Source: Thiohalocapsa halophila (GTDB taxonomy: Bacteria > Pseudomonadota > Gammaproteobacteria > Chromatiales > Chromatiaceae). Taken from it: a DNA stretch of 64,000 bases. Location: contig NZ_NRRV01000021.1 of the NCBI RefSeq assembly GCF_016583825.1, positions 21,444-85,443 on the forward strand, read 5' to 3'. Made by a program: the position numbers and the translations under genes. Below the pieces are notes generated by a model, which ran no database searches, was not told the DNA's origin, and saw nothing but the letters and a program-made list of their open reading frames with translations. Shown here one piece after another: positions 17,663 to 28,960 of this stretch (position 1 is the first letter of the stretch; each line of letters opens with the position of its first letter).

Positions 17663-18895
17663 TCAGGATGTAGGGCGCCAGGCCGCTACGGTGGCGTGCA
17701 TCGCGGATGCGGCTGTTGGGTCTCGCCCCGCTGATGCCTGCACAAACTCCCGCAGCCGCGACACAGCGCTCTGCAATCGCGGCAGCGGCTCGGTGTAGGC
17801 GAAGCGCAGCATACCGGCGCTCGCCCCAGCGCCGAAGTCCGAGCCCGGTGTCAGCGCGACGCCGGCCCCCTCGAGCACGGCTTCGGCGAAGGGTAAGGCA
17901 TCCGCGGCCGCAAATGGCAAGTCCGTGAACAGATAGAACGCCCCCTCGGGCACGGCCGGCAGCGAAAAGCCGGCTGGCGGCAGTGCTTGCACCAAGAGGT
18001 CGCGGCGCTGGCGAAGCTCCTCGCGTCGCTGCTCCAGGCGCGCGAGCACCTCGGGGGCCAGGGCCGCCAGCGCGACATGCTGACCGAGGGTCGGCGCCGC
18101 CAAATAGAGATTCTGGGCCAAACGCTCCGCCACCGCCGACCACCCCGGCGGCACCACCAGCCAGCCAACGCGCCAGCCAGTGAGGCCGAAGTACTTCGAA
18201 AAGCTGTTGACGACGAAGAGCCCATCCTCACCGCAAGCCAGGGCGGTGGCGTCCTGCGCATCATAGACGAGGCCCTGATAGGTTTCGTCCACGATTAGGG
18301 CAGCGCCCCGCTTCCGCACGGTCGCATACAGCGCCGTCATCGATGCCGGCTCGATGACGGCGCCGGTGGGGTTGCCCGGGGTGGTGACCATCAGCGCACG
18401 GATTTCCGGCCGCCACTGCGCAGCCAGCGCCGATGCCGACGGGCACCAGCCTTTGCTCGCATCCAGCTCTAGCGCATGCACCACCGCGCCGGTCAACGCC
18501 GCCATGTGCCGATGGCAGGGATAACCGGGGTCGGTGACCATAACTCCGTCGCCGACTTCCAGCACCGCCGCCAGGGCAAGCTGCAGCGCCCCCGAGCCCC
18601 CGGGGGTGACGATGACCCGCGCCGGGTCGAGATCCACGCCGTAGCGATGGCTGTAGTAGCCGGCGATGGCCTGGCGCAGCGCCGGCAGCCCCGGACTCGG
18701 GGTATAGCCCATGGACGCGCTCGCCAGCGCACTTCGCGCCGCCTCCAGCAGAGGCGCCGGCATCGGGAAGCGCGGCTCGCCCACCTCCAGGTGGATGATG
18801 TCACGGCCGGCGGCCTCCAGCGCCTGCGCACGCTCGAGGATGCGCATGACTTGAAAGGGCGCGACGGCACCGGCGCGCGTGGCGGGCTCCAGCAT
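17663..18895 (-). CDS. PLP-dependent aminotransferase, class I/II
   Basis: A 410-residue fold-type I aminotransferase of the aspartate/alanine aminotransferase group. The PLP lysine is Lys234 in NSFSKYFGLTGWRVGW. Other landmarks are VTPGGSGALQLAL (cofactor phosphate site), TTPGNPTGAV, IVDETYQGLVYD, and a C-terminal LRFAYTEP providing the carboxylate-binding Arg. The exact substrate cannot be read. I start at the ATG at 18895, which follows the HAD phosphatase stop by 7 bases and has GAGG six bases upstream. The longer frame to 19054 would overlap that gene extensively. Confidence 0.88.
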   Translation of the reverse strand: MLEPATRAGAVAPFQVMRILERAQALEAAGRDIIHLEVGEPRFPMPAPLLEAARSALASASMGYTPSPGLPALRQAIAGYYSHRYGVDLDPARVIVTPGGSGALQLALAAVLEVGDGVMVTDPGYPCHRHMAALTGAVVHALELDASKGWCPSASALAAQWRPEIRALMVTTPGNPTGAVIEPASMTALYATVRKRGAALIVDETYQGLVYDAQDATALACGEDGLFVVNSFSKYFGLTGWRVGWLVVPPGWSAVAERLAQNLYLAAPTLGQHVALAALAPEVLARLEQRREELRQRRDLLVQALPPAGFSLPAVPEGAFYLFTDLPFAAADALPFAEAVLEGAGVALTPGSDFGAGASAGMLRFAYTEPLPRLQSAVSRLREFVQASAGRDPTAASAMHATVAAWRPTS

Positions 18896-18902
18896 GGCGG
18901 CC

Positions 18903-19727
18903 TCAGTCCCCGGGGCCGGCGGCTGCGCAGCCGTGCAGTGCCCGCAGGACGGCGAGATCGACACAGGCCGCGTCGCGCAGGGCGCCCGCAACTGCATCGG
19001 CGCAGTGACCGGCCACCACCTGCGGGGGCGGCAGGTCGGGCTCGCCCAAGCCATCCACCACCAGCGCGGCGGCCGCCAGATCCTGCTCTTGTGTATAGGA
19101 GCTCACGGTCACCAGCAGCGCATCCAGGCCGGCCCCGAGCGCCGAGCGGACGCCGTTGTCCGAATCTTCGACCGCGACACAGGCACGCGCGGGCAGGCCC
19201 AGCTCCGCCAGGGCCAGGTCGAAGATATCCGGGGCCGGCTTCTTCGCCGGCACCACGTCGCCCGCGGCGATGACCTCGAACCAATGCTGCAGCGCCGGGT
19301 ATTGGCCGGGCACCGGTGCCGCCGAGAGCAGGGCCGAGACGTTCTCGGGCGTGGTGGTGGTGGCAATGGCCAGGCGGATGCCCGCATCCATCGCCTCGCG
19401 CAGCAGGCGCAGGACACCGGGCCGCAGGCCGATGCTGCCGGCGCGCATCATCTGCGTGTAATGCGCCGTCTTGCGTTGGTGCAGGCCCCGAATGAAGTCG
19501 TCCAGCGCCTCGGGGGGCGAGAAGTCGGGCCGATGCTCGGCCAGGTAGGTGCGGATGCGCTCCTTGCCGCCGGTGACGCGCAACAGCTCGCCGTAGAGCG
19601 GCACCGACCACTCCCAGTCGAGCCCGGCGTCGGCGAAGGCGGCGTTGAAGGCGACACGATGACCATCGCGCTCGGTGTCGGCGAGGGTCCCGTCGACGTC
19701 GAAAATGATGGCTTCGAGCTCGGGCAT
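18903..19727 (-). CDS. CbbY-like HAD-superfamily phosphatase
   Basis: A 274-residue HAD hydrolase of subfamily IA. Motif I is FDVDGTLADTERDGH, with nucleophile Asp10 and acid/base Asp12. Motif II is ATTTTPENV, motif III includes PAKKPAPDIFDLAL and motif IV is AVEDSDNGVRSAL. The cap region VPLYGELLRVTGGKERI resembles CbbY of autotrophs, which removes the Rubisco inhibitor xylulose-1,5-bisphosphate. No Calvin-cycle gene lies in the window, so a different sugar phosphate cannot be excluded. It forms a two-gene unit with the downstream aminotransferase. Confidence 0.83.
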   Translation of the reverse strand: MPELEAIIFDVDGTLADTERDGHRVAFNAAFADAGLDWEWSVPLYGELLRVTGGKERIRTYLAEHRPDFSPPEALDDFIRGLHQRKTAHYTQMMRAGSIGLRPGVLRLLREAMDAGIRLAIATTTTPENVSALLSAAPVPGQYPALQHWFEVIAAGDVVPAKKPAPDIFDLALAELGLPARACVAVEDSDNGVRSALGAGLDALLVTVSSYTQEQDLAAAALVVDGLGEPDLPPPQVVAGHCADAVAGALRDAACVDLAVLRALHGCAAAGPGD

Positions 19728-19838
19728 GCCGGCGGCCTCGGTGCTGCTGGGTCGTCAGGCGGCCGAGACTAGCACAGCATCCGCGCCGCTGGTGTCCGTC
19801 GCCGGCAGAGGCGGCCGCCGTCGATGCGCGCCAGCCAG

Positions 19839-19867
19839 TTGCCGAGGGTTGCGCTCTCTGGTAGAAA
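19839..19867 (+). promoter_or_regulatory. Possible sigma70 promoter for dksA
   Basis: TTGCCG and TAGAAA are separated by exactly 17 bases, about 105 bases upstream of the dksA start and in the correct orientation. This is a fair -35/-10 pair for a GC-rich genome, but no transcription start is known. Confidence 0.3.
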
Positions 19868-19972
19868 CGCGGATTCAGCGCTGCTCGGGCCCCGTGTCGC
19901 GCGGACTCCCGCCCGACCGAAGCCCGACGGCACGTCCAGCAACGACGACCTTTTGTTTGCGGGAGCACACCC

Positions 19973-20407
19973 ATGGCCGAGGCGAGCACACAAGGCGCAA
20001 AGGCGTTCGGATTCGAGCCCTACGAGGCCGCCAAGGATGAGGAATACATGAGTCCCGAGCAGGAGGAGCACTTCCGCAAGCTGCTCATGGAATGGAAGCG
20101 CCAACTGATGGAGGAAGTCGACCGCACCGTCCACCACATGCAGGACGAGGCGACCAACTTCCCGGACCCGAACGACCGCGCCACGCAGGAATCCGAGTTC
20201 AGCCTCGAGCTGCGCACACGCGATCGCGAGCGCAAGCTGATCAAGAAGATCGACGAAGCGCTCGAGCGCCTAGACGAGCACGAGTACGGCTACTGCGAGG
20301 CCTGCGGCGTCGAGATCGGCGTTCGCCGCCTCGAGGCGCGCCCCACCGCTACGCTCTGCATCGACTGCAAAACCCTGGACGAGATCCGTGAGAAGCAGCG
20401 CGGCTGA
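19973..20407 (+). CDS. dksA: RNA polymerase-binding transcription factor DksA
   Basis: A 144-residue DksA that binds the RNA polymerase secondary channel and mediates the stringent response with ppGpp. The coiled-coil tip motif DPNDRA (residues 65-70) is intact, with both acidic residues and the alanine. A four-cysteine zinc finger is formed by Cys108, Cys111, Cys129 and Cys132. The N-terminal acidic extension matches long proteobacterial DksA. GGGAG stands 8 bases before the ATG. gluQRS follows after 57 bases, the usual gammaproteobacterial arrangement. Confidence 0.96.
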   Translation: MAEASTQGAKAFGFEPYEAAKDEEYMSPEQEEHFRKLLMEWKRQLMEEVDRTVHHMQDEATNFPDPNDRATQESEFSLELRTRDRERKLIKKIDEALERLDEHEYGYCEACGVEIGVRRLEARPTATLCIDCKTLDEIREKQRG

Positions 20408-20464
20408 CACCGCTGCCGAGTCCCTGCGGCGCGCTGCGCCGCGACGGGTGCCGCTCGCTCGCAT

Positions 20465-21388
20465 TTGACTGCCCTGGCGCCGGCGGGGCGCCGCCGCGGG
20501 CGCTTCGCCCCGTCCCCCACTGGTCCACTGCACTTCGGCTCCCTCGTGGCGGCCCTGGGCAGCTTCGCCGACGCCCGCGCCACGGGCGGCGAGTGGCTGG
20601 TGCGCATGGAAGACCTCGACCGCCCCCGCGAGGTGCCGGGCGCTGCGGACGACATCCTGCGCACCCTCGAGGCCTTCGGCCTGTACTGGGATGGGACGGT
20701 CGCCTACCAGAGTCGGCGCACCGCCCTCTACGCCGGTGCCATCAAGCAGCTGGAAGCACTGAAGCTCGTCTACCCCTGCGGCTGCACCCGCCGCGAGATC
20801 GGCCTCGGTGGCTTACCCGGCGCCGAGGGGCCAATCTATCCCGGCACCTGCCGGCAGGGCTTGGCGCCGGGACGCGAGCCGCGCAGCCTGCGCCTGCGCG
20901 CGGACGGCCCGGAAGTCGGCTTTTCGGACCGCGTCCACGGCCCCCAGTGCCAGGATGTCGCCCGCGCCGTCGGTGACTTCGTGCTCCGCCGCGCCGACGG
21001 TCTGCACGCCTACCAGCTCGCCGTCGTCGTGGACGATGCCGCGCAGGGCATCACCGATATCGTGCGCGGCGCCGACCTGCTCCTGTCGACCCCCCGCCAA
21101 CTGCGGCTGCAAGCCTGCCTCGGGCTGCCTCAGCCGACCTATGCCCACCTGCCCCTGGTGCTCGACCGCAGCGGGCGCAAGCTCTCCAAGTCCCGCACAG
21201 ACCTTCCGGTCACTGCGGCCGACCCACTGCCGGCGCTGCTGCGGGCCTGGGCCGTGCTGGGGCAGGCGCCGCCGCCCGCCGCGCCCGAGGATGTGCCGGC
21301 CTTCTGGGATTGGGCGCTGACGCACTGGGACCTGTCCCGAGTCCCCGCACGCAACTGCCTGCCGGGCGGCGAGCCGACAAACGGCTGA
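20465..21388 (+). CDS. gluQ: Glutamyl-Q tRNA(Asp) synthetase
   Basis: A 307-residue truncated glutamyl-tRNA synthetase lacking the anticodon-binding domain, which charges queuosine at position 34 of tRNA(Asp) with glutamate. The class I signatures are GRFAPSPTGPLHFGSL (HIGH) and RKLSKS (KMSKS). The zinc site is represented by CGCTRREI with a later YPGTCR. The start is a TTG at 20465 without a strong ribosome-binding site; it gives the expected N-terminus, and coupling to dksA is possible. Confidence 0.92.
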   Translation: MTALAPAGRRRGRFAPSPTGPLHFGSLVAALGSFADARATGGEWLVRMEDLDRPREVPGAADDILRTLEAFGLYWDGTVAYQSRRTALYAGAIKQLEALKLVYPCGCTRREIGLGGLPGAEGPIYPGTCRQGLAPGREPRSLRLRADGPEVGFSDRVHGPQCQDVARAVGDFVLRRADGLHAYQLAVVVDDAAQGITDIVRGADLLLSTPRQLRLQACLGLPQPTYAHLPLVLDRSGRKLSKSRTDLPVTAADPLPALLRAWAVLGQAPPPAAPEDVPAFWDWALTHWDLSRVPARNCLPGGEPTNG

Positions 21389-21493
21389 GCACACTATCGT
21401 TCGGTTTTACAGCCCATCGGGGCCGTCATGGCGTCTTAACATGCAGGGGCTAGCCTGCCCTATCCGCTCTCACCACCACCTGCGGAGGATGTC

Positions 21494-23869
21494 ATGTCCG
21501 AAACGCCCCCCACGCCCCTGAGCACCGACGAGCTCGCGCGGATCGACGCCTTCTGGCGCGCCTGCAACTACCTCGCCGTCGGCATGATCTATTTGATGGA
21601 CAACCCGCTGCTGCGCGAGCCGCTGAAAGAAGCGCACATCAAAAAGCGCCTGCTCGGGCACTGGGGTGCGAGCCCCGGGCTTGCCTTCATGTACTGCCAC
21701 ACCAACCGGATCATCCTGGCGCACGACCAGGAGGCCGTTTTCCTCGCCGGCCCGGGCCACGGCGCACCCGGCGTGCTGGCACCGGTGTACCTGGAAGGCA
21801 CCTACTCCAAGATCTACCCGAACAAGTCCGAGGACGAAGAGGGCATGAAGGCCTTCTTCAAGCAGTTCTCCTTCCCCGGCGGCGTCGGCTCCCACTGCAC
21901 GCCGGAGACGCCCGGCTCCATCCACGAGGGCGGCGAGCTCGGCTACTCCATCAGCCACGCCTTCGGCGCCGCCTTCGACAATCCGGACCTGCTGGTGGTG
22001 GTGGCCGTGGGCGACGGCGAGTCAGAGACGGGCCCGCTGGCCACGGCCTGGCACTCCGGCAAATTCCTCAACGCCGCCCGCGACGGCGCGGTGCTGCCGA
22101 TCCTTCACCTGAACGGCTACAAGATCAACAACCCGACCCTGCTGGCCCGCATCCCCGAGGACGAGCTGGCATCACTGATGCGCGGCTACGGCTGGGAGCC
22201 GCACTTCGTCGCCGGCGACGAGCCCATGGCCATGCACCAGCAGATGGCGGCGACCATGGATGCCTGTTACGCCCGCATCCAGGAGATCCAGGCCGACGCA
22301 CGCGCCAAGGGCGCCGACAAGGTCTCGCGCTACCGCTGGCCCATGATCGTGCTGCGCACGCCCAAGGGCTGGACCGGACCCGAGAGCGTCGACGGCCACA
22401 AGGTGGAGGGCTTCTGGCGCGCCCATCAGGTGCCGCTGTCGGGCCTGCACGGCAATCCGGAGCACCTCGCGCAGCTCGAGGCCTGGATGAAGAGCTACAA
22501 ACCGCAAGAGCTGTTCGACGAGACCGGCAAGCTCAAGCCCGAGATCCGCGCCGCCGCGCCCACCGGCAACCTGCGCATGAGCGCCAACCCCCACGCCAAC
22601 GGCGGCCTGCTGCGCCATTCCCTGCGCATGCCGGACTTCCGCCGCTTCGCCTGCGACGTGGAGCGCCCGGGCACGGTGCGGGCCATGAACACCAAGCCCC
22701 TCGGCGCCCTGCTGCGCGAGGTGATGCGCCACAACAAGGACCATTTCCGCGTCTTCGGCCCGGACGAGAACACCTCCAACAAGCTCGACGCCGTCTACGA
22801 GGTGTCGAAGAAGCTCTGGCTGGAAGAGTACCTGCCGGAGGACGAAGACGGCGGCGAGCTGGCACCGGACGGCCGCGTGATGGAAATGCTCTCGGAGCAC
22901 ACGCTGGAGGGCTGGTACGAGGGCTATGTGCTGACGGGCCGCCACGGCTTCTTCGCGAGCTACGAGGCCTTCATCCATGTCATCGACAGCATGTACAACC
23001 AGCACGCCAAGTGGCTGGCGATCTGCAACGAGATCCCCTGGCGGGCGCCCATCGCGTCGCTGAACATGTTGATCACCTCCACCGTCTGGCGCCAGGACCA
23101 CAACGGCTTCACCCATCAGGACCCGGGCTTTCTCGACGTGGTGGTCAACAAGAACCCGGAGGTGGCGCGCATCTACCTGCCGCCGGACGTGAACTGCCTG
23201 TTGTCGGTGGCGGATCATTGCCTGCGCAGCATGAACTACATCAACGTCATCGTCGCCGACAAGCAGAATCACCTGCAGTATTTGAGTATGGAAGCCGCCA
23301 TCAAGCATTGCACCAAGGGCGTGGGCATCTGGGACTGGGCCAGCAACGACGAAGGCCATGAGCCGGACGTAGTCATGGTGGGCTGCGGGGATATCCCCAC
23401 CAAGGAGGCGCTGGGGGCGACGGCGCTGCTGCGCGAGGAGTTCGACGACATCAAGATCCGCTTCGTCAATGTGGTGGACCTGATGACCCTGCACCACGAG
23501 GGCCCGCATGCGCTCTCGGAGCGGGACTTCGACAGCATCTTCACCATGGACAAGCCCGTCATCTTCAACTTCCACGGCTATCCCTGGCTGATTCACCGCC
23601 TCACCTACAAGCACGCCAACCACTCCCAGTTTCATGTGCGCGGCTACAAGGAGCGCGGCAACATCAACACGCCGCTGGAGCTGGCCATCGAGAACGAGAT
23701 CGACCGCTTCAGCCTCGCCGTCGATGTCATCGACCGGGTGCCCCGGCTGTCCGTCGTCGGCGCGCACGCCAAGCAGCGCTTCCGGGATATGCAGATCGAT
23801 GCGCGCAACTATGCCTTCGAGCACGGCATCGATATGCCGGACTATGACGACTGGACTTGGCCTTATTGA
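21494..23869 (+). CDS. xfp: Xylulose-5-phosphate/fructose-6-phosphate phosphoketolase
   Basis: A 791-residue thiamine-diphosphate enzyme that splits xylulose-5-P or fructose-6-P with inorganic phosphate to acetyl-phosphate plus glyceraldehyde-3-P or erythrose-4-P. Landmarks are the N-terminal [31 protein letters not shown], the TPP motif [20 protein letters not shown] with [11 protein letters not shown], and [13 protein letters not shown]. Length is normal for the family. GGAGG stands 6 bases before the ATG. Acetyl-phosphate made here can enter the Pta/AckA module encoded at 31.4-34.1 kb. Glycogen phosphorylase follows on the same strand 133 bases later. Confidence 0.95.
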   Translation: MSETPPTPLSTDELARIDAFWRACNYLAVGMIYLMDNPLLREPLKEAHIKKRLLGHWGASPGLAFMYCHTNRIILAHDQEAVFLAGPGHGAPGVLAPVYLEGTYSKIYPNKSEDEEGMKAFFKQFSFPGGVGSHCTPETPGSIHEGGELGYSISHAFGAAFDNPDLLVVVAVGDGESETGPLATAWHSGKFLNAARDGAVLPILHLNGYKINNPTLLARIPEDELASLMRGYGWEPHFVAGDEPMAMHQQMAATMDACYARIQEIQADARAKGADKVSRYRWPMIVLRTPKGWTGPESVDGHKVEGFWRAHQVPLSGLHGNPEHLAQLEAWMKSYKPQELFDETGKLKPEIRAAAPTGNLRMSANPHANGGLLRHSLRMPDFRRFACDVERPGTVRAMNTKPLGALLREVMRHNKDHFRVFGPDENTSNKLDAVYEVSKKLWLEEYLPEDEDGGELAPDGRVMEMLSEHTLEGWYEGYVLTGRHGFFASYEAFIHVIDSMYNQHAKWLAICNEIPWRAPIASLNMLITSTVWRQDHNGFTHQDPGFLDVVVNKNPEVARIYLPPDVNCLLSVADHCLRSMNYINVIVADKQNHLQYLSMEAAIKHCTKGVGIWDWASNDEGHEPDVVMVGCGDIPTKEALGATALLREEFDDIKIRFVNVVDLMTLHHEGPHALSERDFDSIFTMDKPVIFNFHGYPWLIHRLTYKHANHSQFHVRGYKERGNINTPLELAIENEIDRFSLAVDVIDRVPRLSVVGAHAKQRFRDMQIDARNYAFEHGIDMPDYDDWTWPY

Positions 23870-23870
23870 G

Positions 23871-23908
23871 GAAGGGCTGAGGACTGGGGGCTGAGGGCTG
23901 AGGGAGGT
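23871..23908 (+). repeat. Short tandem repeat of GGGCTGAGG type
   Basis: Immediately after the phosphoketolase stop there are about three imperfect copies of a nine-base GGGCTGAGG unit. No coding or terminator structure is visible. It resembles low-complexity intergenic repeats such as those downstream of glgP in this window. Confidence 0.5.
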
Positions 23909-24002
23909 ACCGCTTGGCCTTGGCCCTTCACGAGAGGCTTGCTCACCACCCGGATATCATCAGGCAAGCGCCGGTCAGCGCCGGCGCGAGGGGGAAACCG
24001 CA

Positions 24003-26489
<2,487 letters not shown>

Positions 26490-26495
26490 CGAGGG

Positions 26496-26881
26496 ACGGA
26501 GTACGGAGTACGGCGTACGAAGTACGGAGTACGAAGTACGGGGCCGCGCTGGGCAACCGTGGCTGTTTGCATCCGCTCGGCGGGCGCGCTGTCAATGAAG
26601 AAGTACGGAGTACGGAGTACGGGGTATGCCTTAAGGGTTGTCGCACACGGAAGGTCGGGCTCCGTGCAAGATGACAGCCGGCGAATGTACTCGAGGGTAC
26701 TGCCCAGGTGAGGCCCAAGCTCAGCAGACTACAGGATGACACCGCCTGTACAGCACGCGTGAAATGGAACATCCGGCGCCCACGTACTCTGTACTTCAAG
26801 GCACACCAGCGCCGGTCGACCCGGCTTCCAGCTGAGCCGCCCGCCGGCGCCCCCGTACTTCGTACTCCGTACTCCGTACTC
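26496..26881. repeat. Arrays of GTACGGA/GTACGAA units in direct and inverted orientation
   Basis: This 420-base gene-free stretch carries four clusters of a 6-7 base unit built on GTACGGA or GTACGAA. Two are in plus orientation (26496-26540 with about seven units, and 26598-26622). Two are inverted (26783-26797 and 26853-26881, reading CGTACTCCGTACT). The first and last could pair to form a long stem in RNA. Non-repeat sequence between them shows no gene. This is not a CRISPR: units are contiguous and short, without spacers. Confidence 0.8.
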
Positions 26882-26909
26882 ATCCCCTGGAGACAAGAGG
26901 TACCCACTG

Positions 26910-27257
26910 ATGCAACACATGCTTCCGCATATACTCATACTCTCGGCCATAAGCCTCCTCCCCGCCTGCACCCAAGAAACCCAGAACAAGATCGGGCGCT
27001 CCTTCCAGAACTGGACGGGCGCCAACGGCGTGCTGGAGATCTATGCGGGCGACAAGCTGGTGCGGCGCTTCATCGAGATCGACAAGCTCACCACCGCCAG
27101 CGCCACCCAGGGCGGCGGCGACCGCCCCTACCGCTTCGGCTACGGCGTGCTCGACACGAACCTGAACGGCAACAAGGACGGCGACGAGCGCAAGGTCTAC
27201 TTCGAGATCAGCGACTACGCAACCAACTACGTCTTCTACGGCGACCCCGGCAGCTGA
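26910..27257 (+). CDS. Small putative lipoprotein of unknown function
   Basis: A 115-residue protein with a lipoprotein signal peptide MQHMLPHILILSAISLLPAC and the lipobox Cys at residue 20. The mature part has an aromatic/charged region with EIYAGDKLVRRFIEIDK and YFEISDYATNYVFYGDP near the end. A DTNLNGNKDGDERK stretch looks like a calcium-binding type loop, which is only suggestive. GAGG stands about 10 bases before the ATG. I do not recognise the family. It should be anchored to the inner or outer membrane. Confidence 0.6.
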   Translation: MQHMLPHILILSAISLLPACTQETQNKIGRSFQNWTGANGVLEIYAGDKLVRRFIEIDKLTTASATQGGGDRPYRFGYGVLDTNLNGNKDGDERKVYFEISDYATNYVFYGDPGS

Positions 27258-27387
27258 CGCAAGGGCGATGCGCCGCGCGCGCTGCTTTGACCGCCTTCAC
27301 GGGATCTTCTCCCCGGGGACACGGGCTTGACACACGCCGCTGGTATGGTGCCAAGGCAACAGTCAAGCGGAATGCGGAGATGTCGCC

Positions 27388-27588
27388 ATGACCGCGGTTC
27401 GAGAGCACGAAGTCAACAGCCTGGCCCACCGGATCGGCTTGCGGCTTGTTCAGCCCGAGGCCGAGGCCGGCACGGCCCTTTTCCGGCTCGTGGAGCCCCT
27501 GAGCATGCAACCGATCTATCCCGCCGGCGACGCAGCCGGCGCCGCCCTCGACGAGCTGGAAGACTGGCTGCAATTCCCATGGGAATGA
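27388..27588 (+). CDS. Small hypothetical protein (66 aa)
   Basis: A 66-residue acidic protein with no membrane segment. GGAGATG precedes the ATG at a suitable distance. Its stop overlaps the start of the next small gene as ATGA, implying co-translation. The ending DELEDWLQFPWE is aromatic and acidic. Family not recognised. Confidence 0.5.
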   Translation: MTAVREHEVNSLAHRIGLRLVQPEAEAGTALFRLVEPLSMQPIYPAGDAAGAALDELEDWLQFPWE

Positions 27589-27902
27589 CAGACCACCAGC
27601 CGCCAGACAGGGTGTGCGAGACACTGACCGAGCAGACAGCGCAGGATTTGACCGCTGCGTTCATCCACTACCGGCTGCCGCGGATGCTGCGCCTCCTGGA
27701 GCAGGTCGGCGACGCCGATCCACTCAACGCCGACGACAATGCCTTTCTGACGGAGACACTCGCGAGCCTCTCCAACGCCGTCGGGGCGCTGGGGCGCGAC
27801 CGCGACATCGAGACCATGCACCGCTGCGCGCTCGCCCTGTACGACGACATTGCGACCGTCGCCCACAGGGCCGATACGCCGCGCTCCGTCGCCGGCCGTT
27901 GA
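27585..27902 (+). CDS. Small hypothetical protein (105 aa)
   Basis: A 105-residue, mostly alpha-helical soluble protein beginning MTDHQPPDRVCETLTEQ. Its ATG overlaps the TGA of the upstream 66-residue gene (ATGA); an ATG six bases earlier is also in frame. A longer open frame reaches back to 27327 but runs out of phase through the preceding gene, so I reject it. No known domain is evident. Codon use looks like the neighbours. It converges on the esterase gene at 28000. Confidence 0.5.
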   Translation: MTDHQPPDRVCETLTEQTAQDLTAAFIHYRLPRMLRLLEQVGDADPLNADDNAFLTETLASLSNAVGALGRDRDIETMHRCALALYDDIATVAHRADTPRSVAGR

Positions 27903-27999
27903 GCCCGGCAACACCGGCGCCCGGCGGGCTGCATCACGGCGTTCGCGGGGAGCCAATCCTCCAGGGACGGAGGCTTGTGTCCGCTCCCCTGCCCTCGCG

Positions 28000-28956
28000 T
28001 CACGCGCCGTCGTTCAGAAATCGATCCAGCAACGCATAGGTCTGCGAGCAGGCATCGGGGACCAGGTCGGCCAGGTTCAGATAGGCGTGCACCATGCCGG
28101 GCATCAAGCGGTACTCCGCGGTTAGGCCCGCCGCCTTCAGGCGCTCGACATAGGCGGCCCCCTCATCGCGCAGTGGATCGAGCTCGGCGGTGATCACCAG
28201 CGTCCGCGGCAGTTGCTCGGTGATGTCCATGAACAGCGGTGAGACCGAGCGGCGATTCTCCTCGCCTTGCAGATAGCAATCGAACAGCCACAGGATGCGC
28301 TCGCGCTCCAGCAAATAGCCCTCGCCGTTCGCGACCACCGAGGGCTGTGACAGGGTGTAATCGAGGCTCGGATAGATGAGCACCTGGGCCTCGATATCGA
28401 GACCCGGGTCGTGCTGGGCCAGGTGCGAGACGGTGGCGCAGAGTGCACCGCCGCCGCTGTCGCCGATGAGTCCGAGGCGTGGCTCATGGGGCAAGCCCTG
28501 GCCGGTGAGGCAGCGAAAGACGCGCTTGGCACAGGCGAGACTGTCCTTCAGCGCCGCCGGGTAGGGGCACTCCGGGGCCAGTCGATACTCCACCGCGACA
28601 ATGATCCAACCCGTCGCCAGTGCCAGCCGGCGTACCAGGGAGTCGTACACGTACACACTGCCGGCGACATGGCCCCCGCCATGCAGAAACAGCGCCACGG
28701 GCCGGGCTTCCTCGGGTGCGGGATGGTAGATGCGCACCGGCACCGGATAGTCCGGAGCCGGGATGACGTCGTCACGCACCAGCCCCAGCTCGGGGCGCTC
28801 GGTGACAAAGGTGCGGATCAGCGCGTCGAAGGTCTCCCGCGCATTGATCACCGTGCGCCGATACCCCTTGGCATACGCAACCGCCTTGGCTGCGCGGGTC
28901 TGCTCGAGCCAATCGCGCAGCGGCTTCGGGAGGGCGGCGTCGCGCTCGTCGTGCAT
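28000..28956 (-). CDS. Alpha/beta hydrolase, HSL/acetyl-esterase type
   Basis: A 318-residue hormone-sensitive-lipase-like esterase. The oxyanion motif HGGGHVAG and the nucleophile elbow GDSGGGAL (Ser) are intact. The acid is the Asp in ELDPLRDEG and the base the His in PGMVHAYLNL. It hydrolyses short-chain esters of unknown identity in the cytoplasm. I start at the ATG at 28956, four bases after the DUF3141 stop; the longer frame uses a TTG at 28968. It is the last gene of the pta-ackA-DUF3141 group, so release of hydroxyacyl or acetyl esters is plausible. Confidence 0.87.
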   Translation of the reverse strand: MHDERDAALPKPLRDWLEQTRAAKAVAYAKGYRRTVINARETFDALIRTFVTERPELGLVRDDVIPAPDYPVPVRIYHPAPEEARPVALFLHGGGHVAGSVYVYDSLVRRLALATGWIIVAVEYRLAPECPYPAALKDSLACAKRVFRCLTGQGLPHEPRLGLIGDSGGGALCATVSHLAQHDPGLDIEAQVLIYPSLDYTLSQPSVVANGEGYLLERERILWLFDCYLQGEENRRSVSPLFMDITEQLPRTLVITAELDPLRDEGAAYVERLKAAGLTAEYRLMPGMVHAYLNLADLVPDACSQTYALLDRFLNDGA

Positions 28957-28960
28957 CCGA

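Noticed and set aside
22172..23824. A 550-codon minus-strand frame
   Set aside because: It is antisense to phosphoketolase; the sense frame is clearly the gene.
26496..26881. CRISPR array
   Set aside because: The units are 6-7 bases, contiguous, imperfect and in both orientations, with no spacers and no cas genes nearby.
27258..27387. Promoter TTGACA..TATGGT before the 66-residue gene
   Set aside because: The two hexamers are only 11 bases apart, too close for a sigma70 promoter.
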